Of a DNA stretch of 64,000 nucleotides, positions 1 through 9,980 are shown piece by piece. The translations under genes were made by a program, and so were the position numbers. The notes below the pieces were generated by a model. It was given only the letters and a program-made list of their open reading frames with translations. It was not told the origin of the DNA and did no database searches. Position 1 is the stretch's first letter, and every line of letters starts with the position of its first letter. Origin of the DNA: Erpobdella octoculata (taxonomy: Eukaryota; Annelida; Clitellata; Hirudinida; Erpobdellidae). The stretch lies in NCBI GenBank assembly GCA_963978895.1, contig OZ022242.1, positions 27,812,924 through 27,876,923 on the forward strand, read 5' to 3'.

Positions 1-1294
1 CAGATCTGATGGTAAAGGTAATTTCTCTTTTCAGAGCCTCTTTTCTTTGAATAAATCTTAGGTCAAGATTTTTGTCTGATGAGTTTTTTGCGATAGCATT
101 TGCTAACGCATTCGCTTTGTCTTTGTCAGAAAAAACGGTTTTATCTTCACTTAGTTTCAGCGCTGGAACGTTAAACCTGCATGTGTGTGGACCATATTTT
201 TCACCGCTTTCCACATGGTAGTCTGACTAGAGTTTAAGTTAAGAGAGCTACAGAATGTTTGCCAATGGTTCTCTTTTGCGGTCCTCACTATCTTCTGTGC
301 GATTTGTTTGATTTCTTGATACCGTTCAAAACCAGTCGTAGTATATTCTTTCCGAAGTGAGTATAAGACTTTGTTTCTTGCTTTGATTGCGTTTTCACAT
401 TCATCATTCCACCATGGTACTGGCCTAAGTCCTGATCGTCTTCCATTTTTGGTTGGTATTGATGCTATGGCTGCTTTGTTCAGACCTTGCGTTAACATGT
501 TTGTTGCTTCGTCAACATTTGTGAAAATTTAGAGTTCATTTAACACTACTGTTGAAAGCCGTTGGTATTAGTATCAATCGGCTTTTTCCAGGTTCCATAC
601 CTATCTGTTGTTTACCTCGTAATTGACCTTTTTATTTAGTGTGATCAATAGCGGGTAGTGGTCACTGCCCAGATTTTCATCTAACACCCTACACAAGGCT
701 TTTTGAAATAAAGAAGGAGAGCACATTGCTAAATCTATAGAAGTTGTCTTTCTGCTGGGAGTCAGGTAGGTACCTGATCCGGAAAAAGGGCAACAAGGCC
801 ATACTGGTCTAACAATTTCTCAATTAACTTTCCTCTATTATCTGAAGTTTCAGCACCGAAAACAACAGAATATGCATTGAAGTCACCTAATACAATTGAG
901 TTGGTATAAATGAATGACTTTTCCAGTGTAGATAGCAGTATTTGATGATTGGCATTTGGTGGAACGTATGCATTGATAATGGTGATGCTTGATCCCTTTT
1001 CAGAAAAAATGGTCACAAATAGTGACTCATATTCGTTTTGTTCTATGGTTTGCGAGGTTATGAGATGCTTTCTCGAGGGAGTGTTGCGACCCCTCCTCCT
1101 TGATGGAGGCCTCTATCTAGACTGACAATATTATAGCCTGAAATACTAAAGTTATTGCCTTCTTTCAGCCATGTTTCCTGCAGGGCAATGATGTCGGAAA
1201 TTTGTTCCATTTTTCCAAGAAAAATAGTTAGTTCGTTGACTCTCGTTCAAATACTCTGACAGTTCCACTGTAAAATGGTAAGATTGTTGTCCAT
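1..1294 (-). pseudogene. LINE ORF2: AP-endonuclease and start of RT linker (broken)
   Basis: Begins at an ATG (1294-1292) with MDNNLTILQWNCQSI, then IIALQETWL, the usual start of an APE-type endonuclease. The open stretch 1016-762 carries INAYVPPN and the catalytic GDFNAYS motif. The stretch 498-157 has PWWNDECENAIKARNKVLYS, typical of the linker between endonuclease and RT. A stop near 1247 and frame changes make it a pseudogene. The RT domain itself would lie left of the window. Confidence 0.8.
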
Positions 1295-1523
1295 GTTTAA
1301 TTTTTTAAACTGCTTTATCCCGTTTTCTAGAGGAATAAAATTTTAAAATTCGGAAACCTCCCTATCTCCAGGGTACGCCTGAAAGCCATTGTATTTAAGA
1401 ATGTAATTGAACATTTTTATAATGGCTTTCATTACAGCTTCCAAAAGCATTTGTGGTATGTCCTTTTTTATTTCCTGAATCTCCTCGACAAGCCCCTGTA
1501 TCGTTGGCAAGCTCATTGGTTCA

Positions 1524-2204
1524 TCACGTTTTTCTGTCTTTTTTCATCTTTTGATGCTTTCTTTTCTTCTTTTTTCTTTTTAGTAATAGCTTGTTTTTCC
1601 TTAATATGAGTTTGTGTGACAGGCGTTTTCTTTTCAGAGCCGCTCTTTTTTGGTGTGTCTTTGCACATTTGTTCTGGCTTTTTCTGTGCTGTATTTCTTT
1701 GGTAAAAGTCTTTTTTGTCACAACCTTTTTCAAGGCAGCGGCATAAGAAATACCTTCTTTCGCAAAAACTGAATTGACTTTCATGGAGAAAACATACTTT
1801 GGGCAGGCCTTACTTCCTGTGCAATGTCCATTCTTTCCACAGCTTGCGCATACACAAAGGCGTTCTTTTTTATCTTTTTCCTTCTCAGGACATGATTTGA
1901 AATCATGATCTTTGGTGCAAAGCGGACATTAAATTGCATTTCTGCAATCTTTTGCTTTGTGACCAAAACCGTTGCATTTGAAACAACGAAGTGGTTCTTG
2001 TACGTAGGGGGCGTGTACGAAAAACTAAGTAGGCGAATCTAACTCTTTCCGGTGCTTCGCCTTTGGGGTATGTAAAGATTACAGCCGTTGTTGTGCTTAC
2101 TACTCTTTTTATTTTTTTTTTGTAATTCGATACGCAGTTGTACTCCCGGTCGATGTCTTGATGTCTTCGGTTGTCAGTTCCAGGGGAACCCCGGTAATGA
2201 CAAC
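1524..2204 (-). pseudogene. LINE ORF1, gag-like CCHC protein (frameshifted)
   Basis: RNA-binding ORF1 protein of the LINE. Reading leftwards, the frame opens with ITGVPLELTTEDI, breaks at an A-run near 2110, and resumes with a PERVRFAYLVF-like stretch. A knuckle CFKCNGFGHKAKDC lies near 1960-1920, and further Cys/His pairs follow (CPLC, HDFKSC, CASCGKNGHC). A lysine-rich tail ends at about 1524. Knuckle spacing is CX2CX4HX4C. At least two frameshifts break it, so no full protein can be made. Family assignment is from established ORF1 architecture. Confidence 0.75.
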
Positions 2205-2540
2205 TGTAAACGTAGAGGAATATGCTCTCTAGCGATTCGTAACGTTAAAGTCGAAGTTATTTATAACACAATATTTCTCGAATTTATTTTAACTTTATTA
2301 TTCTTCCTTGAATATAATCCTTTTCTTGACTCTAAAACTGAATTATATCACTTTGCAGAAGTTAGCCCGGTTCTAACAAATCTTTTGTTAATTCCAATTT
2401 CTCTCTGCAGCACGTCTCTTCAAACTTTTATTATCTTCTCGAACACTCAACTTTTAACACACTGTCTAAATTCTCAAAATTCATGCCCAAAATAATATTT
2501 CCAATCTTACCATTAAAAATCCGGAAAAAGATATATATAT
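2205..2540 (-). repeat. 3' LTR of element A, distal segment
   Basis: Nearly identical to 6183-6520. It ends (minus orientation) in ACGTTTACA and lies outside PLE-1; the remainder of the same LTR is at 3868-4125. The split falls inside an (AT)n run. Confidence 0.85.
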
Positions 2541-2556
2541 ATATAACACTGAGATT

Positions 2557-3405
2557 TTGCGTAGAGAGCATTGTCCGATTCACCTTAAATTATCTGAAGC
2601 TTTGTATATTTCACAGGAAAACCCTAAAATTAATATGCAAAGAGATTTTACAGATGGCACATTGTCTCTGTTCAATATATCTGATGTTGGTGATGTTCAA
2701 TCAAATAGAATGAAACTTGATATTAATACTTTGATTTGTTCTGATCCAGCCAATGCAGGGGCTGCACAACCGAGTCTGCAGTCTGCAAATATTCAACTTG
2801 CTATAGAACATCAGATTGAAAATGCTGTCTCTGATGAAAACAAATCCGGACACGTAAATGACAAAGATACAAAAGAATGTTGTTCATTCAGGGTCGTGAC
2901 CGCGGATGACGTCAATATTGATAATTGTTTTTCTCCCTTACATGCATCTGATGGAAATAACCAGGATGGTGATTTAAAAGGCACCTCAATTACAGATAGC
3001 ATTATGCTTGATTTAAAGTGCGACGATATGCATCCTTCTACAATATGTTTTTCTTCCTCCCAAGCTTCTGAAATATGTAACATTGATGGTGATAAAAAAG
3101 GCGCCTCATCTACAGATGACTTGTTGCAGGGATTTAAAACTGTAGATACATGTTGCTTGTCGGGTTTGCCTGGTCAAAGTCTCGTTGATCGAACAGATGT
3201 TGAGTTTTATGATGATTGTTTATCCGGTTGCCATGATTCCGTCCGAATGCACCGGATAAAGGGTTGTGCAGAGATTTCTCAGGTGGATGACGGATCTTCT
3301 GGAATGTCTGTTGATGGTGCATGTGTTTCAGAGGGGATATCTGGTCCGTTGAGCTTGTCTCACTTAACTGATAACATTAATATTGCAATTAGACGGAGGA
3401 GATGA
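2557..3405 (+). CDS. PLE-1 protein, C-terminal fragment
   Basis: Open frame for about 280 residues corresponding to the end of a PLE polyprotein. It opens with the last part of the GIY-YIG endonuclease domain (HLKLSEALYIS, then PKINMQRDF). A long acidic, Ser/Thr-rich tail follows, containing two related modules of about 45 residues (each with a DGDxKG(T/A)S core), and ends NINIAIRRRR-stop. The first ATG-like start is artificial; this is a 5'-truncated copy. The basic end matches the ends of three other PLE lineages in the window. Confidence 0.75.
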   Translation: MRREHCPIHLKLSEALYISQENPKINMQRDFTDGTLSLFNISDVGDVQSNRMKLDINTLICSDPANAGAAQPSLQSANIQLAIEHQIENAVSDENKSGHVNDKDTKECCSFRVVTADDVNIDNCFSPLHASDGNNQDGDLKGTSITDSIMLDLKCDDMHPSTICFSSSQASEICNIDGDKKGASSTDDLLQGFKTVDTCCLSGLPGQSLVDRTDVEFYDDCLSGCHDSVRMHRIKGCAEISQVDDGSSGMSVDGACVSEGISGPLSLSHLTDNINIAIRRRR

Positions 3406-3670
3406 TATTGTTTTGATATGATATATAAGCCTCTTTGTCTGTTTCACATTTCTTAAAACTTTTGATGAATTTTATAAATTTAAATTATTATCTCTCGATT
3501 TAAATTAATATAATTTTTAAATTATTTTTATTTTGGTTTTATTATTATTATTTTATTTTTATTATTATTTTATTAATTATTTTCTGCTTAATTTAACGTT
3601 CATCGTCCCGATTTTAAGTATTATTATGTACTGTATGTATTAACTTTTAGTTACATTAAGACAATCAAAA

Positions 3671-3715
3671 CAACCCTGACGATGGCCGCAATGGCTGAAA
3701 CTTGCAAGTTGGTTG
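3671..3715 (+). ncRNA. Hammerhead ribozyme HHR1 (PLE-1)
   Basis: All core elements are in place. Stem I CAACC (3671-3675) pairs with GGTTG (3711-3715). Core CTGACGA is 3676-3682, stem II GGCC/GGCT with a 5-nt loop, GAAA 3697-3700, and a small self-complementary stem III CTTGCAAG. Predicted cleavage is after position 3710. The A of CTGACGA is the A of the ATG that starts the PLE reading frame. Hammerheads in PLE pseudo-LTRs are established knowledge. Confidence 0.85.
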
Positions 3716-3863
3716 CTAATAAAACGTTTGATTTTAGATTTAGTAAAAGTGTTTTCTCTCACTTAAAATATTTTAAGCGTTTAATTGACAAAACCGTGTC
3801 TTCTAAATGGCGTGTATATTTCAACAGAGCATGTTTAAATGAACATTTAGTGCCGAAATACTG

Positions 3864-3867
<4 letters not shown>
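3682..3867 (+). pseudogene. PLE-1 protein, N-terminal fragment
   Basis: Starts MAAMAETCKL inside the hammerhead and continues to [19 protein letters not shown], the conserved N-terminal block seen in the intact PLE at 42048. It runs into the (AT)n tract at 3868, giving only meaningless YIYI codons beyond. Confidence 0.75.
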
Positions 3868-3932
<65 letters not shown>

Positions 3933-3988
3933 TTCTAGATAAAAAAATAATAAACACACACACACACGTACACACATACATATATATA

Positions 3989-4023
<35 letters not shown>

Positions 4024-4125
4024 CTTATTGTTTCGACATATCCAATCATAATAAAATGCACACATAATAAAATAAAATAAACAAATACTATGAAAATATG
4101 TAAGATGAATCATCTTCATCTTACA
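3868..4125 (-). repeat. 3' LTR of element A, proximal segment with (AT)n
   Basis: Minus-strand LTR head starting TGTAAGATGAAGATG at 4125, preceded by a purine tract. It holds two (AT)n runs and a CA/CG-rich stretch, and matches 6521-6733. The first bases form an inverted repeat (TAAGATGA / TCATCTTA). Confidence 0.85.
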
Positions 4126-4153
4126 TATCCCCCTCTTCGAAAAAAGAAACGCG

Positions 4154-6085
4154 TCAGTGTTTCTTGATTACATCGTCACTCTCTTTACGACTAAGAAAGT
4201 CAGCACCGATGTTCTCCTTGCCTTTGAAATAGTTTCCTTTCAACTTATTCTCAATCTCTATCTCTCTGCGTGCTGTGTCAACAGGGCGGGCATTTCCGAA
4301 GATTGCCGAATTCAACTTTCCATCTTTCCCCACCCCTCCATTTTGGCCTCTAGGCAGAAGATTGAGCCTTGGTCTTTCTTTTGGCGGATTTAAAGCTTGA
4401 ACTTTTGCCTCAACTTTATTTCCTACCTTTGAAATGGCAGACGTGTTTCTTTCCTTGCTTTGATACAGCTCCGAGTTAGCCGACGATTTTCTAAAATTTA
4501 CCCGATCATTCCTCTGATTGCTGTCGTAGTTGGAAGCGGATTTCTGTGGTTTCCGACCAAAGCGATTTCCTGCCGCCATTGCATCAAAACCCCTTACCCC
4601 TTCAACATTTCCCAGCACGAGATCGCAAAGTAGGTTTTTCATGCACACCACCTCTCTGGTTCCTCTGAACCAGTCTGTTTTGATTTTTACCACTGCTGTT
4701 GGGGCTACCCGGACTGTGCCGTCGATCAAAACACAAGGTCTTGTTCTTCCGGTCATCTGACGCGGGTGCACTAATGATTCCTTTACTATTATGGAAGTAC
4801 AGCCAGTGTCCCTCAAAACCTTTACCGGTTTTCTGTTCACAAACCCTCTGGTTAATTTAAACTTTTCTCCTGAGTGAAAACAACCATCCGCTATTACCGG
4901 TGAAAAGCAGCCACATTTTAATTGGACCTCATTCATTTTACCATCCAACACCATGACCGCGCATGCATTCACTACTCCAGAGTCTTTGCATGGTGGTGTC
5001 ATGGTGGCCACTCTACGCGTTTGACACATGACTGGAGTTGCTTGAGTGCCTTGACTGTAGTCCCTCGCGATCTGTCCAGCGTGATGACAATCCTTTGCCA
5101 TATGGCCCAGCTTATTGCAATTGTAACAGCGTGGTCCAACCATTCCGGAGTCAGAGTCTGGTTGACCACGATTTCCGCTAATCCTGCTTGCGTTCTCGAC
5201 TTTTGCCAAGCTTTTGACTGGGTGAGCTTGATTGTACTGGTTGACCCAGCGACTTAGCTCATTGACGTCACCGCTTTTTTTCTCCAACAAATACTCAGCC
5301 ATTCCCGAGGGACACTTTCCAAAGAACTGCTCTTTTAGGAACAAAAACAAATAGTTTTTTGTACCCGCGAGATCCACCCAGCGCCTGAGGTAACTATCTA
5401 GTCGCACCAGATACTGTATCCAAGTCTCTTCTGGCTCAAGCTTTGACTCTCGAAACTTTATTCGGTAGTCTTCTGCCGACTTCCCAAAACGGCGAAGGAG
5501 TGCCTCTTTTACCGACTCGTAATCCTGCATTTGACTCTCGCTGTGTTGGCCAAACACTTCCAATGTCTTAGCACTGAGCAGGGAACCCAGAAGCATTCCC
5601 CAACCCTTTTTTGGATGATAATTTGCCGTGGCCAATGCCTCAAAACGGAGCAGAAATGCGTCCACGTCGTCACCTTCCGAGAACTTTGGATATGGAATCT
5701 TTGTTACCTCTACCTTTGGCTCTTTTTTCGTTAGGGCCTCTAATTCCAGCTTTTTCAATTCCAATTCATGCTGGCGTTGTTCGCGCTCACGTAGAAGTTG
5801 AAGTTCTCGTTCTTCTTTAGCTTGTTGAAGTTGGAGTTCTCGTTCTTCTTTAGCTTGTTGAAGTTGGAGTTCTCGTTCTTCTTTAGCTTCTTGAGTCTTT
5901 TTCTCTTCATGTTCACGTTCTTGTTGTGCTATTTTATCTTCACGCTCCTGCTGAGCCTTTTTTTCTTCCCGTTCCTCCATTCTCTTAACCCTTTCTTCAT
6001 TCTTCAACTCTTTGACATAACTCCTTAAATCCACTCCGGAATAGCCTAGAGCCTGTCCCATCGCAATGAATTTCTCGTCAGACAT
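4154..6085 (-). CDS. Gag-protease polyprotein of Ty3-like element A
   Basis: 643-residue ORF starting MSDEKFIAMGQALGYSG just inside the 5' leader. Residues about 25-120 are a charged coiled coil with repeated KEERELQLQQA units. A capsid-like region follows (KIPYPKFSEGDDVDAFLLRF; W..YLVRLDSYLRRW). One zinc knuckle CYNCNKLGHMAKDC is near residue 325, and an aspartic protease motif VLRDTGCTSIIV near residue 430. The tail GADFLSRK resembles a post-RNase H junction. RT, RNase H core and integrase are absent, so mobility would need a partner. The ORF is intact, which suggests fairly recent activity or selection on gag. Confidence 0.85.
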   Translation of the reverse strand: MSDEKFIAMGQALGYSGVDLRSYVKELKNEERVKRMEEREEKKAQQEREDKIAQQEREHEEKKTQEAKEERELQLQQAKEERELQLQQAKEERELQLLREREQRQHELELKKLELEALTKKEPKVEVTKIPYPKFSEGDDVDAFLLRFEALATANYHPKKGWGMLLGSLLSAKTLEVFGQHSESQMQDYESVKEALLRRFGKSAEDYRIKFRESKLEPEETWIQYLVRLDSYLRRWVDLAGTKNYLFLFLKEQFFGKCPSGMAEYLLEKKSGDVNELSRWVNQYNQAHPVKSLAKVENASRISGNRGQPDSDSGMVGPRCYNCNKLGHMAKDCHHAGQIARDYSQGTQATPVMCQTRRVATMTPPCKDSGVVNACAVMVLDGKMNEVQLKCGCFSPVIADGCFHSGEKFKLTRGFVNRKPVKVLRDTGCTSIIVKESLVHPRQMTGRTRPCVLIDGTVRVAPTAVVKIKTDWFRGTREVVCMKNLLCDLVLGNVEGVRGFDAMAAGNRFGRKPQKSASNYDSNQRNDRVNFRKSSANSELYQSKERNTSAISKVGNKVEAKVQALNPPKERPRLNLLPRGQNGGVGKDGKLNSAIFGNARPVDTARREIEIENKLKGNYFKGKENIGADFLSRKESDDVIKKH

Positions 6086-6182
6086 CTTTCACAAAAGAAA
6101 AAAAAATTCGGTCACTTGTGATCAAACAACTTCAGAAAATATATTTACGGATGAAAATGCGTAAATACGTCGAGGTCACCAA

Positions 6183-6594
6183 TGTAAACGTAGAGGAATA
6201 TGCTTTCTAGCGATTCGTAACGTTAAAGTCGAAGTTATTTATAACACAATATTTCTCGAATTTATTTTAACTTAATTATTCTTCCTTGAATATAATCTTT
6301 TAACTGGACTCAAAAAACTGAATTATCTCACTTTGTAGAATTTCGCACGGTTCTAACAAATCTTTTGTTAATTCCAATTTCTCTCTGCAGCACGTCTCTT
6401 CAAAATTTTATTATCTTCTCGAACACTCAACTTTTAACACACTGTCTAAATTCTCAAAATTCATGCCCAAAATAATATTTCCAATCTTACCATTAAAAAT
6501 CCGGAAAAAGATATATATATATATATATATATATATAAATTTCTAGATAAAAAAATAATAAACACACACACACGTACACACATACATATATATA

Positions 6595-6633
<39 letters not shown>

Positions 6634-6733
6634 TATTGTTTCGACATATCCAATCATAATAAAATGCACACATAATAAAATAAAATAAACAAATACTATG
6701 AAAATATGTAAGATGAATCATCTTCATCTTACA
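6183..6733 (-). repeat. 5' LTR of element A (551 bp)
   Basis: Runs from TGTAAGATG (6733) to ACGTTTACA (6183) in minus orientation and matches the split LTR at 2205-2540 plus 3868-4125. It contains (AT)n tracts at 6511-6535 and 6596-6627. A PBS-like TTGGTGACC begins immediately inside it at 6182. Confidence 0.85.
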
Positions 6734-6776
<43 letters not shown>

Positions 6777-6865
6777 TATATATATATACATATAGCCATA
6801 TATATATATTTATAGCCATTCAATAAATATAGCTATAAATCCATACTTGCAACACCTCCCTCTCT

Positions 6866-7854
6866 TTATAGAAAATCATATGATTTTCTACTAGGGTCCA
6901 GTACTATCCGTTTTGGAGGGTTGCAATAGCGTTTAGATCTTGCCTCCGGTTCTATTCCTGTTGGAATGTGTGTCAACTCCTCCGGATTGACTTCATTATC
7001 CATATGGCTCGGAACATGGTCTCTTTGTCTATTATCTCCATCCTCATTTTTCGTAACCCGAGGGGTTGCGTTTATGTCTGGTTTCAACATCTCTTCCTCT
7101 CCTGGGAATACAATTCTTACTGGGGCTTTCTCTCCATCACTTTTATTTTGCAGATTTACTGGCATGTCGAATGTCTCAAACATTTCTTTAAGTGCCCAAT
7201 CTAAATGTCAATCTCAACTTTGTAAATCGTTTTTCCAATTCTTTTCAAAATCTTTCCTGGTATCCATCTGGGATGGTTTGGATTTTTATAATCTCTAGCG
7301 TACACCGCTTCTTGTTCTTTAAAGACTTTCGGTCTTGCCCATTTCTTTTGTCAAACTGTCTCTTCATGCAAGATTTTTTTTTCTGAATACTTTTCGTCTT
7401 TTTTAGTACTTAGTTGTAAGTCTGATAGTGGTGTTCTAATTCGTCTTCCCAAAAAATTATCTGCGGGCGATTTTTGATGTGGAATAGATGGACATGGTGT
7501 AGATCTATAACACAATAAAAACTTTTGCACCAATTCCTCGGTAATTCCTTCACCTTTTCGCTTTTGTATGGTTCTTTTGAAAGTATCAACAAATCTTTCT
7601 GCTTGACCATTACTTTGTGGATGAAAGGGAGGTATTCGGATATAACTGATACATTTTGACTGACAAAACCTTTCAAATTCCATAGAAGTAAACTGTGTTC
7701 CGTTATCTGATACCAATGTCTTGGGAAATCCATACCGAGCAAACATTCTGTTCAGCTCACGAATTGTCGTTGTTGAAGTAGCCGCACTCATTTGTATTAT
7801 TTCTGGACATTTAGAATATGCGTCCACAACCATCAAAAACATTGAATTTTCCAT
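6866..7854 (-). pseudogene. Integrase and pol C terminus (Ty3/gypsy element 2)
   Basis: 7854-7351 encodes the integrase core: VVDAYSKCPEI (first Asp), SDNGTQFTS (second Asp) and HPQSNGQAERFV (Glu), in a DD35E-type layout. 7183-6866 is the basic tail (KRYCNPPKRIVLDPSRKSY). The segments are in different frames. The zinc-binding N terminus would fall at 7870-8270, where only scattered homology is visible (for example the frame 8177-7968). Confidence 0.75.
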
Positions 7855-8269
7855 TGGTCCTGCAAAATCAATGTGAATTCTCTCCCAGGCCTGTGATGGT
7901 TAAGGCCATGGTGACAACGTGTTTTCTATAGGCATTTTAGTTGTTTTTTGACATGCACCACAGCTTTTCACAATACTTTCAATATCCTCAGTATACGTTG
8001 TTGCAGTTTTTTTGGAATTACTGCTGTTATACCCATAAATAGAAAACCATCATGTAAAGTTAAATCAGTTGCTTTACTTTGGAATGCATTCCAGTTTGAT
8101 CCAGGTTTAACTTTTGGCCAAAATCCCTTTTTAATAATCTTACTTAACTCTCTGAGTTCAGAGTCTTCTTTTGTCATGATTTGAATATCTTTCTTACTAA
8201 CAGGTCATTGTCTCGTCGTATGCTCCTGTATCACTGTGATGTCTTCGTTTACACCTGCTATTATCAAAT

Positions 8270-8880
8270 CCTCATTTCCTGTTGTTTTTTGGAATCAATG
8301 AGTCTTGATAAAGCATCAGCTTGACCGAAATTTGCTGTTCGTCGATATTCGATCTCAAAATCATTGGCTAAAAGTATCAGTTCCCATCTCTGCAGTCTGT
8401 TTGCAGCGTGTGCAGATATTCCTTTTTTCAACCAAATACTGACAAGAGAGGTTTGTGATCGGTTAATAGTGTAAACCGACTTCCATAAACAAATCTATAG
8501 AATTTTCTTATCGCAAAAACTAGTGCTTAAGCCTCTTTTTCTATTTGGCCGTAATTCTTTTCTGTTTGGGTCAGCGCACGGCCTGCATGGGCGATTGCTT
8601 TTTCTGTTCCATTAAGAAATCGGTGTGAAATCACTGCTCCAATTCCGTATTCACATGCATCAGCAGCTATTACGATGTCTCTTTTGGGATCATAATGCGT
8701 CAGCAATAAATTTGATTGTAACACCTTCTTAAGACTTGTGAAAGATTCATGGTGTACTCTTAACCATTCAAATTTCTCATTTTATTCCAAGTCATCTAGT
8801 AGGCCTCTCATTTGTCTCATCTTTGGTACAAAAGCAGAATAGTTAACTAACCATACCGAAATACGATTTTAACTGTTTTC
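8270..8880 (-). pseudogene. RNase H domain (Ty3/gypsy element 2)
   Basis: The open stretch 8724-8527 has RDIVIAADACEYGIGAVIS and the TQTEKNYGQIEKEA motif. Beyond a stop, TDHKPLLS and a DALSRL end can be read to about 8290. Upstream, 8880-8725 gives the palm-to-RNase H connection (KSYFGM..YYSAFVPKMRQ). Stops and frame changes show it is not functional. Confidence 0.75.
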
Positions 8881-8900
8881 TGTCTTTTGGTGGGGGCTGT

Positions 8901-9372
8901 CAGTGCTGGACCCCCCCTTTTCTTTTTGAACCGAATATTGATTATACTTATTTTATTTCTAGCAATATGGCTTAGTATTTGTGAAACCCGATTTTGTATC
9001 TTCTGTTTATCGAATATGGTATTGTTTTAAGCGAGCCAATCAGAGCGCATGTAAACTCCCGCATTTATTAATTGGCGTACGTTTCTTGGTATAGCGACAT
9101 TTTTACCGATTAATTTTTGATAAAAATTTCATGGATTTAAGATTAGGATTATATCTTTATAGTCTAGCAAAATTTGATACACTCGCGATCGAGATTTTGG
9201 GATATAATTGCGTGTTTACATCAGCCTGTTTGGTATTAATTGATATTGATTTTTAGTCGGCGAATCAGATAGGCAGATTGTGATCACGTGATCAGATTTT
9301 GTTATATAAGGCTACACACGAATGCAGTAGTGTCGCAGTCCGGCTGGGTTTTTTGCTAGAGGGAAAGTCCTG
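8901..9372. mobile_element. Unclassified insertion splitting pol
   Basis: Pol homology stops at the GGTGGGGG near 8893 and resumes at about 9373, so these 470 bases are foreign. The ends CAGTGCTGGACCC (left) and GGGAAAGTCCTG (right) could be very weak terminal inverted repeats (CAGTGCTGGACC / CAGGACTTTCCC). No clear target duplication and no coding potential are seen. Confidence 0.4.
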
Positions 9373-9903
9373 TTTCTACAATTGCTGTTATTTTTCCTGG
9401 ATCTGGTTTTCGGCCTTCTTTGCTGATAATATGACCTAAAAATTTAATCTCTTTCTTGGCAAAAGAGCACTTGTCCATCTTGACTCTAAATCCAAAATCT
9501 GAAATCCGTTAGAATAGTTCAAAAACATTCGTATTGTGTTCTTCCAATGTTGTGCCGGTCACAATTACATCGTCCAGGTAAGCCGCACAACCTTTTAACC
9601 CTGAAGTTAAATTATCCATTGTTTCTTGGAAAATACCTGGTGCACTTTTTACTCCAAAAGGAAAGTCTCTGGTACTGATATACCCTTTTAGGAGTGTTGA
9701 TCATAACGAGCTCTTTTGACGATTCGTCCATTTCCAACTAGATATGCATCAGCAAAATCTACTTCAGTAAACCAAGCTCCTTGGTTTAATTTAAAAAAAA
9801 TTTCATCCGGTGCTGGAAGTGGATCTTGGTGTATCTCAAGCGCCTCGTTAAGGCCTGTTTTAAAACAGATGCGCACTGTTCCGCTTTTCTTTGGAACAAC
9901 CAC
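9373..9903 (-). pseudogene. Reverse transcriptase (Ty3/gypsy element 2)
   Basis: 9903-9688 encodes VVPKKSGTVRICFKTGLN and the FTEVDFADAYLV motif (RT motif A). After a frame change, 9680-9380 gives PFGVKSAPGIFQETM, the catalytic AAYLDDVIVTG (motif C) and FLGHIISKEGRKP. In-frame stops and shifts show it is dead. Confidence 0.8.
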
Positions 9904-9980
9904 AATCGGTGCCGCCCAGTGACTGTATTCAACTTTTTTAAGAACTCCTTCATTGACTAGTCTTTCAAGTTCCCTAATGG

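Larger units (their letters stand above)
1..2204 (-). mobile_element. LINE, I/Jockey-like, 3' part beyond window edge
   Basis: Non-LTR retrotransposon read right to left. It shows a gag-like ORF1 with cysteine knuckles (about 2204-1524) followed by an ORF2 start at 1294 and endonuclease/RT-linker sequence to the window edge. Several frameshifts and stops show it is inactive. Its upstream end is cut at 2204/2205, where the LTR of the neighbouring Ty3-like element begins, so the LTR element or a later rearrangement interrupts ORF1. I/Jockey clade is inferred from the ORF1 pattern (a GVPLELTTEDI-type segment followed by CCHC knuckles). Confidence 0.85.
2541..3867 (+). mobile_element. Penelope-like element PLE-1, lone pseudo-LTR unit
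   Basis: A plus-strand unit holding, in order, the C-terminal coding end of a PLE, its 3' UTR, a hammerhead ribozyme and the N-terminal coding start. This is the circularly permuted order expected of a PLE pseudo-LTR. No RT core is present. It is inserted in the (AT)n tract of the 3' LTR of element A: matching LTR sequence stops at 2540 and resumes at 3868. Confidence 0.8.
2205..6733 (-). mobile_element. Ty3-like LTR element A, gag-protease only
   Basis: LTR retrotransposon on the minus strand: 5' LTR 6733-6183, primer-binding region starting TTGGTGACC directly inside it, one gag-protease ORF, a purine-rich tract before 4125, and a 3' LTR 4125-2205 split by a Penelope-like insertion. No reverse transcriptase or integrase is present. 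A short tail of the ORF (GADFLSR) resembles the end of RNase H, suggesting an internal deletion of pol. Related copies at 35861-38095 and 63200-64000 show a family. I see no target-site duplication. Confidence 0.85.
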
